Part shown: in pieces, positions 39,503 through 51,537 of the stretch
Numbering within the stretch: position 1 is the stretch's first letter
Layout: each line of letters starts with the position of its first letter
Assembly (NCBI GenBank): GCA_964006375.1
Contig: OZ023262.1
Span: 197,432,778-197,496,777, forward strand
DNA from: Tillus elongatus
Lineage: Eukaryota > Arthropoda > Insecta > Coleoptera > Cleridae
Reading direction: 5' to 3'
DNA length: 64,000 bases
Made by a program: the position numbers and the translations under genes
Notes under the pieces: model-generated
Database searches by the model: none
Seen by the model: the letters and a program-made list of their open reading frames with translations, nothing else
Told to the model about the DNA's origin: nothing

Positions 39503-40310
39503 TATATTTAGTACACTTCCTTTTATTTTGTACAATAAAAGTGTCAATAGACCTCTTAAGCAAATATATTAATTAAATATTGACTAAAGAACCATTAAGT
39601 GCGTTGTGGATACGAGTTTCACACTTCCATGCTATATTTTAGAGATTTTCTACGTTGTAAATTGAAAACTGCCACCAAAAAAAAACGTTTTTTTAAAATT
39701 ATAGCCCCCATTTCTAAATGAATGGACCAAGCAGAAAAAAGATTTCATAAGAGTTTTATGAGGTTATCTACAAAGCATATAATAAATTTTGTAACAAGGT
39801 AAAGATACAGAATAAAATAATTATAATGGAGCATTTTAATACAGTGTCACGCCAACAAATAGATAGTGATGTTCCTGAGCATTTTGGACAAGCAGAAGCG
39901 AATATAGTATATTTAGTATTCTTCCTTTTATTTTGTACAATAAAAGTGTCAATAGACCTCTTAAGCAAATATATTAATTAAATATTGACTAAAGAACCAT
40001 TAAGTGCGTTGTGGATACGAGTTTCACACTTCCATGCTATATTTTAGAGATTTTCTACGTTGTAAATTGAAAACTGCCACCAAAAAAAAAAACGTTTTTT
40101 AAAATTATAGCCCCCATTTCTAAATGAATGGACCAAGCAGAAACAAGATTTCATAAGAGTTTTATGAGGTTGTCTACAAAGCATATAATAAATTTTGTAA
40201 CAAGGTAAAGATACAGAATAAAATAATTACAATGGAGCATTTTAATACAGTGTCACGCCAACAAATAGATAGTGCTGTTCCTGAGCATTTTGGACAAGCA
40301 GAAGCGAATA
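39503..40310. repeat. 402-bp tandem duplication
   Basis: 39503-39904 and 39905-40310 are near identical ('cttccttttattttgtacaa' at the start, 'tttggacaagcagaagcgaa' at the end), differing by a few substitutions and an A-run length. Recent duplication of noncoding sequence. Confidence 0.9.
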
Positions 40311-40479
40311 AAAAAGGAGAGAGCTAAATTATTTCTGTGAGGAAAATTGTCTAATTATAAAAGAAAAATATACTTGGAACACACCAGTGGATACAGGAAG
40401 GTATAAAGCAGATTTTATCACTACCAAGAAAGCACAGAAATTTGCAGTACTTCGAGCTACTTGAATCCTGCTGCAGATA

Positions 40480-41301
40480 TAGACGGTGAACATTAACCCC
40501 CTACAACAGCCGCTGTCAGTTACCGATAACTCAAAAACGAATGAGCCGATTTTGATCAAGTTTGGTGAGTACCTTCCTTTTGGAAGTGGTTTAGACAAGT
40601 TCGTTATTCAGGAAAATCGGAGTCGTTCTTTTGGGAAAATGTTGGTTTCTATACAAATAATTTCTGTAAATAATAAAGCTAAGGCAAAAAATTGGTGCGT
40701 AAGCCATGTTACAAGATTTAGATCTTTAAGTTAAAAGAAAAAAGTTTTAAGCACTTAAAAAAATTGGGTGTCGTTGGTGATTAGAGAAACGCACAAGACC
40801 AAAACATTTGATGTAGATAACAAGATCTTTTGTATATTACGGGCACAAATTAAGTTTTGTTAGCGCGAAAAGATTCACAAATACGAGAGAAGATATTTGG
40901 AAAATTTTATAATTTTTCTTCTCAAAACATCAAAGTCGGGATTTAAAACGTCAAAGTTGGTAATTCTTAGACAACGACTGTAAACGAATATGGGTATGTA
41001 AATGAAAGTTGTAAGAAATTTGTTTTACACAGCAACCTCAGCTGTCATTGTGCTTCATTTTACTTAAATATTTGCAGAAAATATATTTTGAACTGTCAAA
41101 GCATCAGAGAAAGCATCAAAAAATTACTGAGCTATAGTTATAGAGTCTATCGTTTAACAGTCTACAATTTTTAGCGAATTATCTTAGAAAAAAATTCCCA
41201 ATAAAGAGAACGCAACTTTTGAATTTTAAAAATATTTCTTTGAATAAGTGCGAACTAGGCCTACTAGAGCGCATATCCGATGTCAGTTTTAGTTTTTATC
41301 T

Positions 41302-41303
<2 letters not shown>
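40480..41303. repeat. Dispersed repeat family copy, noncoding
   Basis: Starts 'gataactcaaaaacgaatga' and 'gtaccttccttttggaagtg' and ends 'gcgcatatccgatgtcagtt' before (TA)n. It is a more complete view of the family seen at 7369-9371. Confidence 0.6.

Positions 41304-41360
<57 letters not shown>
41304..41360. repeat. (TA)n microsatellite
   Basis: Lies exactly between the dispersed-repeat 3' end and the left TIR of the next transposon, which begins at 41361, consistent with insertion at TA. Confidence 0.95.
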
Positions 41361-41364
<4 letters not shown>

Positions 41365-43190
41365 GGCGCATTGAGAACGAAACAGACCGATTTGCGTCCA
41401 AAGGATTTTTTTTTAGGAAACGCTGAAACAAGTCAATTTTAATATTGAGGGGGACATGTTATGACATAAAACTCAACTTTGTCAAATCAACCCCTTAAGG
41501 GTGGTGATAACAACCCTTATATTTTAAATAGGGGACATGGGTCGAGTGTTACATCATTTGAAAGCTCTTTCCTTTCTGAATTCAGCACACAAATTTTTTT
41601 TTGAAGTTTTATTAACTCGTTTAAAAATTATTCACAGTTGAAGATGCAAAAACGCATTTCACTCATTCCGATAAGAAATGTGCTGATAGTCAATGTTTTG
41701 TTGGTTTGTAAACAAAAAATTGACTATCAGAACATTTCTTACCGGAATGAGAGAAATGCAGTTTATTATTTCAGTTTATCGGTCGGTTTGATACTTGATA
41801 GTACTACCGAAAATTAATTTTACAATTGTGTATTCTGTAGAAGAAAGAGTTAAAAGAATTACTCTTTTTTTCAAAAACGATGACTGTGCCAACCGTACCG
41901 CAAATTTGTTTAATGAACGACATCCGAACAGACATGTTAACAGAAAATACATTTTGGAGTTAGTTGCAAAGTTTCGACAAAGTGGTTCAGTAGCCAACAA
42001 AAAACGGGATCCTGAACGTGAATTTCCGGTTAGAAATGAGACTACTGAGATTGAAGTTTTAGGAAAAATTGCTGCAGACCCAACTTTGAGCACGAGAAAA
42101 TTGGCCACTGTTTCAAACATCAAAAGAAGAACTATTCAGCAAATATTGAAGCATCATAAATTTCACCCGTATAAAATTCATCTTGTACAACAACTGAATG
42201 AAGATTATTTTGATCGGCGGCTGGAGTTTTGTGAAGTTATGACTGCAAGAATAGCTGATAACGGGAACTTTCTGTTCAATATCTATTTTTCAGACGAGTG
42301 TACGTTTTTATTAAACTCTACAATCAAGCGTCATAATTGTCGTTATTGGGCAGATAATAAACCAAGAAAATTTCACGAAGTTCACACTCAAACTTCACAG
42401 AAATTGAATGTCTGGACTGGCATTTTTGGAGACCGTTTAATTGGACCAATTTTTCTTGATGGCAATTTGAGTGGAGAAACGTATTTGGAGTTACTAGTAG
42501 ATATCGTTTACCCTCTACTAATTGACATTGTTGAAAATAATGATCGCTATCAAGAAAATCAATTAGTGTTTCAACAAGATGGAGCTCTCCGCATTTTTCA
42601 CAACGTGTTAGGGAGTTTTTGAACAGAGAGATTCCAGAGCAATGGATTGGGTGTAGAGGTGCTATTGAGTGGCCTCCCTAGATTAACTCCTTTAGACTTC
42701 TTTCTATGGGGCCATAACTCCACAAATGCTCCAGAATGTCAGAGATCGTTTTGAACAAAATTTGTACTTTTGTATAGAAGCTGGTGGTCAACAATTTGAA
42801 CACTTACTTAACTGAATAAACATTTTTGAACGTTTGGTTTTGCTTTTTAGCTTTTTTAACGAAAAATTGACTAATTAGTGCATTTCTTATCACAATGAAT
42901 GAAATACGTTCTTGCAACTCCAACTGTGAATAATTTTTAAACGAGTTGATAAAACTTCAAAAAAAGTAATTTGCTGAACACAGAAAAGAAAGAGCTTTCA
43001 AATGATGTAACACTCGACCCATGTTCCCTATTTGAAATATAAGGGTTGTTTTCACCACCCTTAAGGGGTTGATGTGACAAAGTTGAGTTTTATGTCAAAA
43101 TATGTCCCCCTCAATATTAAAATTGACGTCTTTCAGTGTTTCTTAAAAAAAATTTCTCTGGACACAAATCTGTCTGTTTCATTTTTAATG
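41361..43190. mobile_element. Tc1/mariner-superfamily element with about 330-bp TIRs
   Basis: Left TIR from 41361 ('gggtggcgcattgagaacga') to about 41690; right TIR from about 42860 to 43190 is its reverse complement ('aaccccttaagggtggtgat', 'gtcgagtgttacatcatttg', 'gaaagctctttcctttc' all recur inverted). The interior carries one plus-strand transposase. Inserted next to a (TA)n tract. Confidence 0.85.
41795..42760 (+). pseudogene. Tc1/mariner-type transposase, DUF4817-like N-terminus, frameshifted
   Basis: The frame is open from 41795 to 42622 (275 residues). Residues about 15-65 form the DUF4817-type region ('ANLFNERHPNRHVNRKYILE', 'KFRQSGSV'). Catalytic motifs are 'IYFSDECTFLLNS', 'LNVWTGIFGDRLIGPIFLDG' and 'LVFQQDGA'. 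After 42622 a frame change is needed to read 'IPEQWIGCRGAIEWPPR' and 'LTPLDFFLWG', where the third catalytic residue is Asp. C-terminus broken. Best preserved transposase of the family here. Confidence 0.85.
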
Positions 43191-44140
43191 TATCTTGAGT
43201 TGCAACTTACAGATCTATTTTAACAATCGGAGGTGGCTCATAAGTCGTTGATGATACCAATTTCTTTTTTTTTAAAGAACAATCCTTATGTGGTTGTACT
43301 TTGCATTTTCCATCGAACTAGAATGCCTGTTTGTGAGGAAAGAAAATTTGATATCGGCATATATCAAAAATCTTGATAGGGCATTTTATCAATCGATGGC
43401 AGAGTTCCACGAAAACGACGCATTCAGAGAGGTTTACGTTTATATTATTTGTAGGAAAATGGAGACGTCATACACACGGCGCTCTAAAACAGAACCTGAA
43501 TTTTACATTTCAAGCTACTGTAACTTAATTTATTTAACTCAACAGCCTGTGTTTTGTTATTTAGAAGTGAAGCCCGCCTCTGCTTCAACTTTCGTATAGC
43601 ACTCCATATGCCTGAAGACTTCGGTTTTGGAAATATACACATTTATATACCACTCAGGTAGGGATCAGTTAAAACATATTTTTCAGATTTTTATTCAAAT
43701 CTTAAAACCTCATAGATGTGATTATTTAGCTAATTTTTTCAGAAAAGTATTTACATAATTAAATGTACTTTGGTACATTTAATAGGAAGGTAGGAAATGA
43801 TTAATTTGATATGATTATCCATATTTACATTTTCATATTATCTAAGTGGTTGATAAATTGTTTTCACAAATGTTAAATGAAACTTCATTATGACAGATTC
43901 AAATAACGTTCTTATTTCTGACAGCTTCTTACATGAAAATACGAATTATTTCCCTTTATTTTTTTTTAGGTTGAGAAATGAACTTTTTTACATTTTCCTT
44001 TGTAATTTTAATATCAGAGTCGGTATATGTTTAGAATTTTATGTATTTTTTCAGAAAATTTTCATGTAAAAATATTTTACAGAAATCTTTTTAGTGTTTC
44101 CGTAGAAATTACTTTTTGTAAGATCTTTGTAATAAATTGT
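43191..44140. repeat. Dispersed repeat family copy, noncoding
   Basis: 'ggctcataagtcgttgatga' near 43230 and following sequence match 8130 and 17120. Open frames here are not conserved between copies. Confidence 0.5.
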
Positions 44141-44149
44141 TTGGCTTAA

Positions 44150-44840
44150 ACGCCGTAAATAGGGCCAAAACATATAGAAAACCTAATTTGGGACCAAATT
44201 GTTTTTTGGTCTGTCGGGATGTGTGTCTGTCTCTTTGTAGCCACGATAACTTTAGAAAAAATTCAGATTTGATATACAGTCAGCACCCGACAAATTAACG
44301 GCTTGGGTTGTTTTTAGGTAAACTTGCTTTGGGGGTAGGTGATGAATTGGGGGTGATTTGGTGAAAATTTATATTTTTCCGTCAAAACTCGAGTAATAAA
44401 ACGTTTTAGGGATTATTTATTAGAAAACTTTTTATTTCATCAAACATCTGGTATTCTGTGCTGAAATTAAATCAGGGGTTGAATGTGTGGGGGTGGAATA
44501 TTGTTGACAAAAATTTCGATTTGCTAAAACGGCGTAAAACGTCTCAAAACATATTAAACTTGATTCAGGAACGAATTTTTTTGTCTGTCTGTCTGTTGGT
44601 CGATCTGTCGGTCTGTCGGCATGTACGACTGTCTGTTATTAGGCGCAATAACTTTCGAACGAATTGAGATATCATCTTCAAATTTGGTACCCAGTTAGCA
44701 CCCGACAAAGGAACGCTTCGAATTGTTTTTGGGTAAGATCGTTTGAGGGGGTAGGGGATAAGTAAGCAGTGATTTGGTGAAAATAAACATTTTTTTAATA
44801 AAACTAGAGTAATATAAGGTTTCAAAAGTTTATGGGTACA
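44150..44840. repeat. Diverged tandem duplication (about 420 bp) with GTCT runs
   Basis: 44200-44430 and 44600-44830 share 'gcacccgacaaa', 'gattaggggtgatttggtga'-type and 'gggtaggtgatgaa'/'gggtaggggataag' segments plus a 'gtctgtctgt' run. Noncoding. 44841-45554 shows nothing recognisable. Confidence 0.65.
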
Positions 44841-45550
44841 GGAATACAAATGTTTTCTTTGTGGTCAAGTCATGGGCCGTAAATTCATTCCACGAGAATG
44901 TCTTTCTGAAGCGAAGAAATTACCACGGCTATATGGAAGTTATTATTAAATTTACAGCACTATCTTTTAGTCTAAAATACAACTTTGAACTTTTACAATA
45001 ATATAAATTGTTATAACATAAATTTGAGAAAAATATAACTGTAGCGTACGCAGTTAGACTAACTTGTTATGAGCAAAAAACGAACATTGCTGGAACAGTG
45101 ATGAGGCTCTTTTTACCTTGGTTAGGGCATTGTCCATTGTTGTCTGTCTAGTGCCTTCAAGGCGCGTGTATTCTTCTTTCGAGTTAGCTTTGTATTTGCT
45201 AGTTTATAATTGATTTGGATTCAGCTTTACCTTGTTTATGATTAGACTGTATAATACGTATATTTTCTATTATTTCACAATGTTGCAATAGTAGTTACGT
45301 GTCTTCAGAGTTGGTATCTTGCGCCACGAGGGAGCCTCTATAAACACTGATCAGAAGCAAGTATCGGTAGTAATTTTACAATCAAATAGCGTGCGGCCTT
45401 ATTAGATATTACTCAAACTCTACTGTATTACGGGTGGCATTTGGATATATTTCTATGACCCAGAAACAAAGCAGCAATCTATAAAATGAAGACATTCTGG
45501 CTCTTTGTGGCTTAAGAAATTTTGTGTTCAAAAATTTTGTGAAAAGTATG

Positions 45551-45554
<4 letters not shown>

Positions 45555-45633
<79 letters not shown>
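45555..45633. repeat. (TA)n microsatellite
   Basis: About 39 TA units. Confidence 0.95.
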
Positions 45634-45636
<3 letters not shown>

Positions 45637-45884
45637 ACACATGTAAGATACTTCCAATGTAATAACTGCAGATATCGAGTTTCATGTCAAAATTCGAATT
45701 TTTACTTTTTTGTAAATTTTTAGGCAGACTCCAAATTTGTCATCAGATTTTAATAGGTAGATTGCCATGGAATCAACAAACATCGTCAGTATCAAAAGAA
45801 AACAACGGTACGTTATTTATTTAACTCAACTTAAACATAAACTCAACAAAAGTACAATTAGATTGAATATAAAACTATTAAATG

Positions 45885-46300
45885 TAGTCTGCTTCAACTA
45901 GCCCACCTTCAAGCCTGATGCATTTTTCGATCCGGTTACGATTATTGCTGGCAACTTCTCTTAGTTCTGCTATATTTATTTCACGGCAAGCCTACCTTAT
46001 TTTCTCGCAATGTTCCTCGCGACTCTGGGGCATTTCTTTGGACGCCTTATTCTTAACAGAGCCCCAGAAATAAAAGTCTAGTGGCATGCTGTCAGGAGAC
46101 CGTGGAGGCCACTGTTCAAAAGGACTATTCCGTGAATGAAAAATGTAGATTTAGCCAATTTCTGATTAACTGAGAGTTGTGAATAGATGCACTGTGTAAT
46201 TGAAAATACATATCCTGTCGCACGTTGATAGGCATACCTTCGATACAGTGCCATAATTCATTATTAAAAAAAGCTCGGGACGCAGCAAGTGCGTTATGGT
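45885..46300 (-). pseudogene. Tc1/mariner-type transposase 3' remnant
   Basis: The minus strand reads 'QLHSASIHNSQLIRNWLNLH' (region of the second catalytic Asp, here lost), then 'EQWPPRSPDSMPLDFYFWGS' with the third catalytic Asp, and a C-terminal 'NRNRIEKCIRLEGG'. A stop after 'EKIR' and a frame change make it dead. It belongs to the same broad group as the 2133 and 41795 copies. Confidence 0.75.
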
Positions 46301-46439
46301 AGTGAATTTTCATAGAAATGATCTGGCACAAAATATTCTATTATAACTTTTTTTTCTTGTAACATAAAAATCTAAATTTTGGTGTATAGTTTACTTTTTA
46401 TATCGTAAACCTACCTACCAAATTTGGTTATCATAGATT

Positions 46440-47160
<721 letters not shown>

Positions 47161-47310
47161 AAGTAGGTAATGCGGCACTTTGGACAGACAGCCACTAGCC
47201 CCACCCCTAGCCCCACCCCCTAGTGGCCACGCCCCCAAGCTGGCGTCCAGCCACGCCCCCAAGATGGCGTCCAGCCACGCCCCCCAAGATGGCTTCGTAA
47301 CCTGCGACAG

Positions 47311-47318
47311 TGACGTCA
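47311..47318. promoter_or_regulatory. TGACGTCA (CRE/ATF-type) site
   Basis: In 'gcgacagtgacgtcacacga', followed by 'ggccagacagtcacat'. A second copy is at 47419-47426, so this TIR carries the duplicated unit. Confidence 0.45.
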
Positions 47319-47503
47319 CACGACTTGGGCCAGACAGTCACATTTACATTTAGCCTTGTTATGTAACCTGTAAACATTCTAAGGTCATTGACCTGTCTAG
47401 GAAACTTTGTCCAGACAGTGACGTCACACGACTTGGGCCAGACAGTCACATTCCAAAGTGTCTAACTTATTACTTCAAATTATTATATTTTGAAAAAAAC
47501 CAT

Positions 47504-47578
47504 TTGGAGCAGGTGAGTTTTGAACCCGGGGCATTCAGATGGGAGGCAACGATGCTACCCATTGAGCTAAGCAGACGC
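47504..47578 (-). ncRNA. tRNA-like Pol III promoter segment in element 2 TIR
   Basis: Third copy of the segment, with the same A box. The B box reads 'GGTTCAAAAC', still a match to the consensus. Confidence 0.5.
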
Positions 47579-48535
47579 TTGTTAATTTATTGTTTTAGGC
47601 TGGTATATATATACGACTTTTAATTACAAACAAACCATACATGTAACATAATTAAAGTTTTTGTTATTATTAGACAAATGGCAGATTTACAAAATAATTA
47701 ATATGTTTAATATTAGAGGCGGAACCAAAACGGAGGAACCAAAATGGCGGAATAAAAAAATGGCGGAATGAAAGATGGAAGCCTGTGATACCTTAAGCTG
47801 ACATCCCTGACATTATAAAAATGGCGGCTTTCGTTCTTAAAGATGGTGCCTTTCGCTGATAAAGATGGTTGAAGACTCCATTATTTAAAGTTACGTCACC
47901 CCAACCTTTAGAGCCGACAAATGAGAGTGAGGTTGATAAGCGAGAATAATGGTATTGGTCGAAGACTCCATGATTTAAAGTTACGCCCCCCATTAAAACA
48001 AACCATTCATAAAGCTTTTGTTATTAGACATAAGACATAATAATTAATATGTTTAATATTAGACAGACTATTAGATTTCGCATAGAAATTAGCCGAACGC
48101 CACAATTGTTATATGGGTAGGTTCTAAAAATAACACACAGAGGTCGTTGGCAAACAAAAGAAGGAAGTTCAGAAACATACTGTAGGGGGCCCCTTGATGG
48201 GTAAATGGTATTCGTGTTTGAGCTTGTCTAGAATACAGCCGTTAGAAGTATGACATCATCCACAAACCTGTTCCACAAACCTGTTTGAGCTTTGTCTGTA
48301 CGGTTGTTATCTAGTGTAATTTCCGTTGAATGACATCACCCCATTATTTGTGTTTGAACTTGTCTGTGTATCTGTTTAATATACGCAAGAGAGAGGCCCG
48401 CTTAGGGTAAATAACGTGTCAGTTGATGACCTTGGTGAATGTTATCTTGTGTTATATCTGTTCAATCACCCCCATTACTCGTGTTTGAGCTTGTCTAGTA
48501 CAAACCGAAAGGATGACATCATCCATGTATTTTAG

Positions 48536-48587
48536 CCTAATATATAAATAAGTGAGCAAGTTCGGTTATATTATTAGTTGTTGTACC
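48536..48587 (+). promoter_or_regulatory. Putative TATA promoter of the left gene cluster
   Basis: 'atatataaataag' at about 48540-48552 lies about 40 bp upstream of ATG 48588. It marks the start of element 2-specific sequence. Confidence 0.45.
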
Positions 48588-48926
48588 ATGTCGTTTAACA
48601 GTGTCTTATGGTATGGACACAAAAATAGATTGTTTGAAGAAGACTGTGAATTTGAATTAAAACAGTTGGTGTTAAAGATACAAGAAGAAGCCTTTATCGA
48701 CGAACGTGATTCTGAAGGAGAAAATTATGAAGCCGGACATATAGTCGAGTTGTGTGACATATATTTAAGTGGGTTCTGCTCTACACAATTTTTTGCTTTG
48801 GCACTCATTCGATACCGTACAGGAGCTCCGTTAAGTGAACCGTTTTTCAAGTATTTACCCGAAGAAGCAAAACATCAATACATACGTTATTACGATAAAC
48901 AAACCGTCCACACAGAGGCTATTTAG
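48588..48926 (+). CDS. Unknown protein, tandem paralog A
   Basis: 112 residues from ATG 48588, preferred over 48552 because a TATA box lies about 45 bp upstream and the added residues are not shared with the paralog. Shares 'VELCD(I/L)YLSGFCSTQ' and 'KYLPEEAK(H/N)QY' with the next gene, and is acidic with no transmembrane segment or known motif. Not recognised. The close spacing of the two paralogs (38 nt) indicates a recent tandem duplication. Confidence 0.65.
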   Translation: MSFNSVLWYGHKNRLFEEDCEFELKQLVLKIQEEAFIDERDSEGENYEAGHIVELCDIYLSGFCSTQFFALALIRYRTGAPLSEPFFKYLPEEAKHQYIRYYDKQTVHTEAI

Positions 48927-48964
48927 TTTATACAAAAGCCCAGTGGTATACAGATGAAACAAGA

Positions 48965-49630
48965 ATGAATAGTGAGAACGACACCACAAAAGTTAGACTG
49001 TTAGTGTTACAGATACAAAAACAAGCTTATCGAGACGGGCGTAAGTCCGAAGCCGAAGAATATGAAAATAGACATATGGTAGAGTTGTGTGACTTATATT
49101 TAAGTGGATTTTGTTCAACACAATATTTTGCTGTGGCACTCATTCAACACCAACCGGGGGCCCTGTTAAGTGAACCATTTTTAAAATATTTACCCGAAGA
49201 AGCAAAAAATCAATACAAATATTATTATGATGCTGATGAGGTCACACTCGAAACAACGAACATTGAAATTGAACCGCCCTGCGAGGAAGAACTCAAACAA
49301 GAAACACTCGAGACGATGAGAGAAGGGTTTAATAAAGAATTTGAGTTTTCAAGCTGTGATGACATCCACAAGGTTGCAGACCACCTAAACGATATATTAA
49401 AGCACAGTTCTAATTTAAATGATGATGCTGAACGTACTAAATCCATTAATTTTCTAACACGAAAACTTCACCGTACAGACGCCACAGACATGTTATATAC
49501 AATTTGTAACGAATATTTCGACAGTCTTCCAACCAATGCTGATTGGGATAGATATGAGAACAAAGATTGTGTTGTTGTAGACAAGTTTGTTAAAGTCTGG
49601 CAGAAATATCTGGATGATCATGCAGTGTAG
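48965..49630 (+). CDS. Unknown protein, tandem paralog B with C-terminal extension
   Basis: 221 residues. Residues 1-95 repeat the fold of the preceding gene. Residues about 100-220 are an added acidic, helical region ('HRTDATDMLYTICNEYF', 'VWQKYLDDHAV') without recognisable motif. The end overlaps the start of the following gene. Not recognised; absent from element 1. Confidence 0.65.
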   Translation: MNSENDTTKVRLLVLQIQKQAYRDGRKSEAEEYENRHMVELCDLYLSGFCSTQYFAVALIQHQPGALLSEPFLKYLPEEAKNQYKYYYDADEVTLETTNIEIEPPCEEELKQETLETMREGFNKEFEFSSCDDIHKVADHLNDILKHSSNLNDDAERTKSINFLTRKLHRTDATDMLYTICNEYFDSLPTNADWDRYENKDCVVVDKFVKVWQKYLDDHAV

Positions 49631-50312
49631 CACGAAATATGTTAAAGTATTTAGTGATCGCAATAGATTTGTAAAATTTACCAGGAAACCACTCAGAACC
49701 ATTCAACCGACGTTTGTGGTGGGGGAACAACAAAACCTACTTAACATGGTCAGCAAGCTTCAGTCTAAACTTAAACGAGTTTGTGTAAACATGTCTTGCG
49801 ATTGTATTAACATGAATATGTCGGTGTCTGAGAGTGATAACAACTATGACGAATATACCGTTGATGAAAACGATGGCCCCGATTTCACAGAACACCGAAC
49901 GCGACGAGTCTTATTTAACAAGTATCAAGCTGACGACAGGCTATTGATGGAAACCACTTTTAGTGTTCGACGATCCTTGAAATTGATTTCCGGCATCAGT
50001 GCAAGAAACGACTTTACAAATGTTGTGAAATTTGTCAATCCGTTGGCGTTGAATGAAGAAAACCAATATTTGGCATTGGAAGAGTGGGATTTTTACGATT
50101 TCCTAGACAACATACGTGAGCTGTATAGGAAATATCTTAAAGGTGAAGACGAGCCAAATAGCTTTATAGTGCATCATCTTAATTACTGCCGCATAACCTA
50201 TTCAAAGGTGCTAAGTGAAAAAGCCTTGTGTATCGATAACGGTTTCACATCTATGCATCTATTCTTAAACGAAGATCACCATTTAAATGACGTGTGTAAA
50301 TATGGCGGCTAG
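49614..50312 (+). CDS. Unknown family protein 1 (DENDGPDF family)
   Basis: 232 residues from ATG 49614, overlapping the upstream gene by 17 nt; the exact start is uncertain. The core 'DENDGPDFTEHRTRR', 'LMETTFSVRRSLKLISGI' and 'NPLALNEENQYLALEEWDFY' matches 61270-62004 closely, but the protein stops soon after 'LNEDHHLNDV', about 100 residues before the end of that paralog. Probably truncated. Function unknown; arthropod proteins with this layout recur in capsid-bearing elements. Confidence 0.65.
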   Translation: MIMQCSTKYVKVFSDRNRFVKFTRKPLRTIQPTFVVGEQQNLLNMVSKLQSKLKRVCVNMSCDCINMNMSVSESDNNYDEYTVDENDGPDFTEHRTRRVLFNKYQADDRLLMETTFSVRRSLKLISGISARNDFTNVVKFVNPLALNEENQYLALEEWDFYDFLDNIRELYRKYLKGEDEPNSFIVHHLNYCRITYSKVLSEKALCIDNGFTSMHLFLNEDHHLNDVCKYGG

Positions 50313-50520
50313 AGCATGCGTACAAGTAATTTGTTTATTAAAGTCCTACGTGTTTGGTATTAAATGAATCGTCTTGATTCACATAGTAAGTTAAAAGCAA
50401 TAAAACTCAACACGGCAACAAAGCTCAGCTGTAAGAGTAATAATAATAATTAGATAAGTATAAAAGTTGATAATTTCAAACGGAGCATTTAGTTGAAAAC
50501 TGAAGCAGACCGAGTATAAT

Positions 50521-51447
50521 ATGGTGAACAACGTTAGAAAACGAAAATCTGCTAAAGCAGAAAATAGTGGTGGTAAAAAACTTAAAGTGCTACAAGACGT
50601 CTTACTGGGTACTGCAATAGAAAGTATTATTCCAAAAGAAGAACCAAAAACGTTGGAAAACATGATAAGTGAACTATGTACATTATATCCAACAGCAGAA
50701 GTTGATGAGCAGCAGAATCAAGCTATAGAAAATATAATTAATGCAGCATATCCAACAAACCTACAAACACCCTATCAGCCTACGCAAGAAGATATTTTCA
50801 ATCAGAAGCTGGTGGAAATCAATAATAAAAGCATCGAGAAAAAATTGAAAACAGAAGACTGTGAACTGATGTGTCAAACAACTTTTTCTCTTACGTCGAA
50901 CGGCGGAAAGCTGCTTAGCATTGGCGTTAATCCAGTTTTAAATTTTTTGCCGTTAATTAAATTATCTCAGAAAAACTGTAATATACCTGTGTTTTTTGAT
51001 GTGTGGACATTTGAAGAATTTTTAAACGTATTACCTACGATAATTTACAATTTGGAAAACAAATCTATAGAAACTAGTGAAACATATACTTTAACCAATT
51101 ATCTTGTTAAATCACAAAGAAAAACTGTAAGTTTTAAGCTGAAACTCTGTGGTAAGGAATATGTAATTAATTTTAACTTGTCAATTCAATCACTTAAAAT
51201 ACTAGAAGATATCGGATGTGTAGCTAAGGATTTATTGTTAGAACTAAGCTGTAAAAGTTTCTTTAATTTGAAGATGTTTGCTAATGATTTAAGGACCGAA
51301 TTAGCTAAATTTAGAGACATTTCCCTAATTAGATGTGCCTTTTTCGTAGCTAGAGAAAGATATAGTGATACTTTAAGCATGGTATGTGAATTTGTTACAA
51401 AATACCAACACGTACTTAATGATATTGTAAACTATCGCAAATTTTAA
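50521..51447 (+). CDS. Unknown protein, possible distant member of the DENDGPDF family
   Basis: 308 residues from ATG 50521. Basic N-terminus ('MVNNVRKRKSAKAENSGGKK', nuclear-localisation-like). The middle 'CQTTFSLTSNGGKLLSIGV' and 'FFDVWTFEEFLNVLPTI' align loosely with the 'METTFSVRRSLKLISGI' and 'LEEWDFYDFLDNI' of the neighbouring family. The C-terminus is helical. An AATAAA follows near 51464. Family link is an inference from spacing of these motifs. Confidence 0.55.
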   Translation: MVNNVRKRKSAKAENSGGKKLKVLQDVLLGTAIESIIPKEEPKTLENMISELCTLYPTAEVDEQQNQAIENIINAAYPTNLQTPYQPTQEDIFNQKLVEINNKSIEKKLKTEDCELMCQTTFSLTSNGGKLLSIGVNPVLNFLPLIKLSQKNCNIPVFFDVWTFEEFLNVLPTIIYNLENKSIETSETYTLTNYLVKSQRKTVSFKLKLCGKEYVINFNLSIQSLKILEDIGCVAKDLLLELSCKSFFNLKMFANDLRTELAKFRDISLIRCAFFVARERYSDTLSMVCEFVTKYQHVLNDIVNYRKF

Positions 51448-51537
51448 ATGTATAAATTGTAATAAAGAAATTATGAAAAATATTCGTTTTATTGAATAAT
51501 TTTTACAAGGATATGTGTCAACACTGTTTAAAAATAA

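Larger units (their letters stand above)
47161..48520. repeat. Left TIR and shared left-end region of element 2
   Basis: 47161-48040 is the TIR proper, matching the right TIR of element 1 in reverse. 48125-48520 continues to match the left end of element 1 (21750-22130), including 'gaaggatgacatcatcc'-type TGACATCA sites, and identity stops sharply at 'catccatgta'. The outer minisatellite here is a different one ('ccacgcccccaagatggcgt'). Confidence 0.85.
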
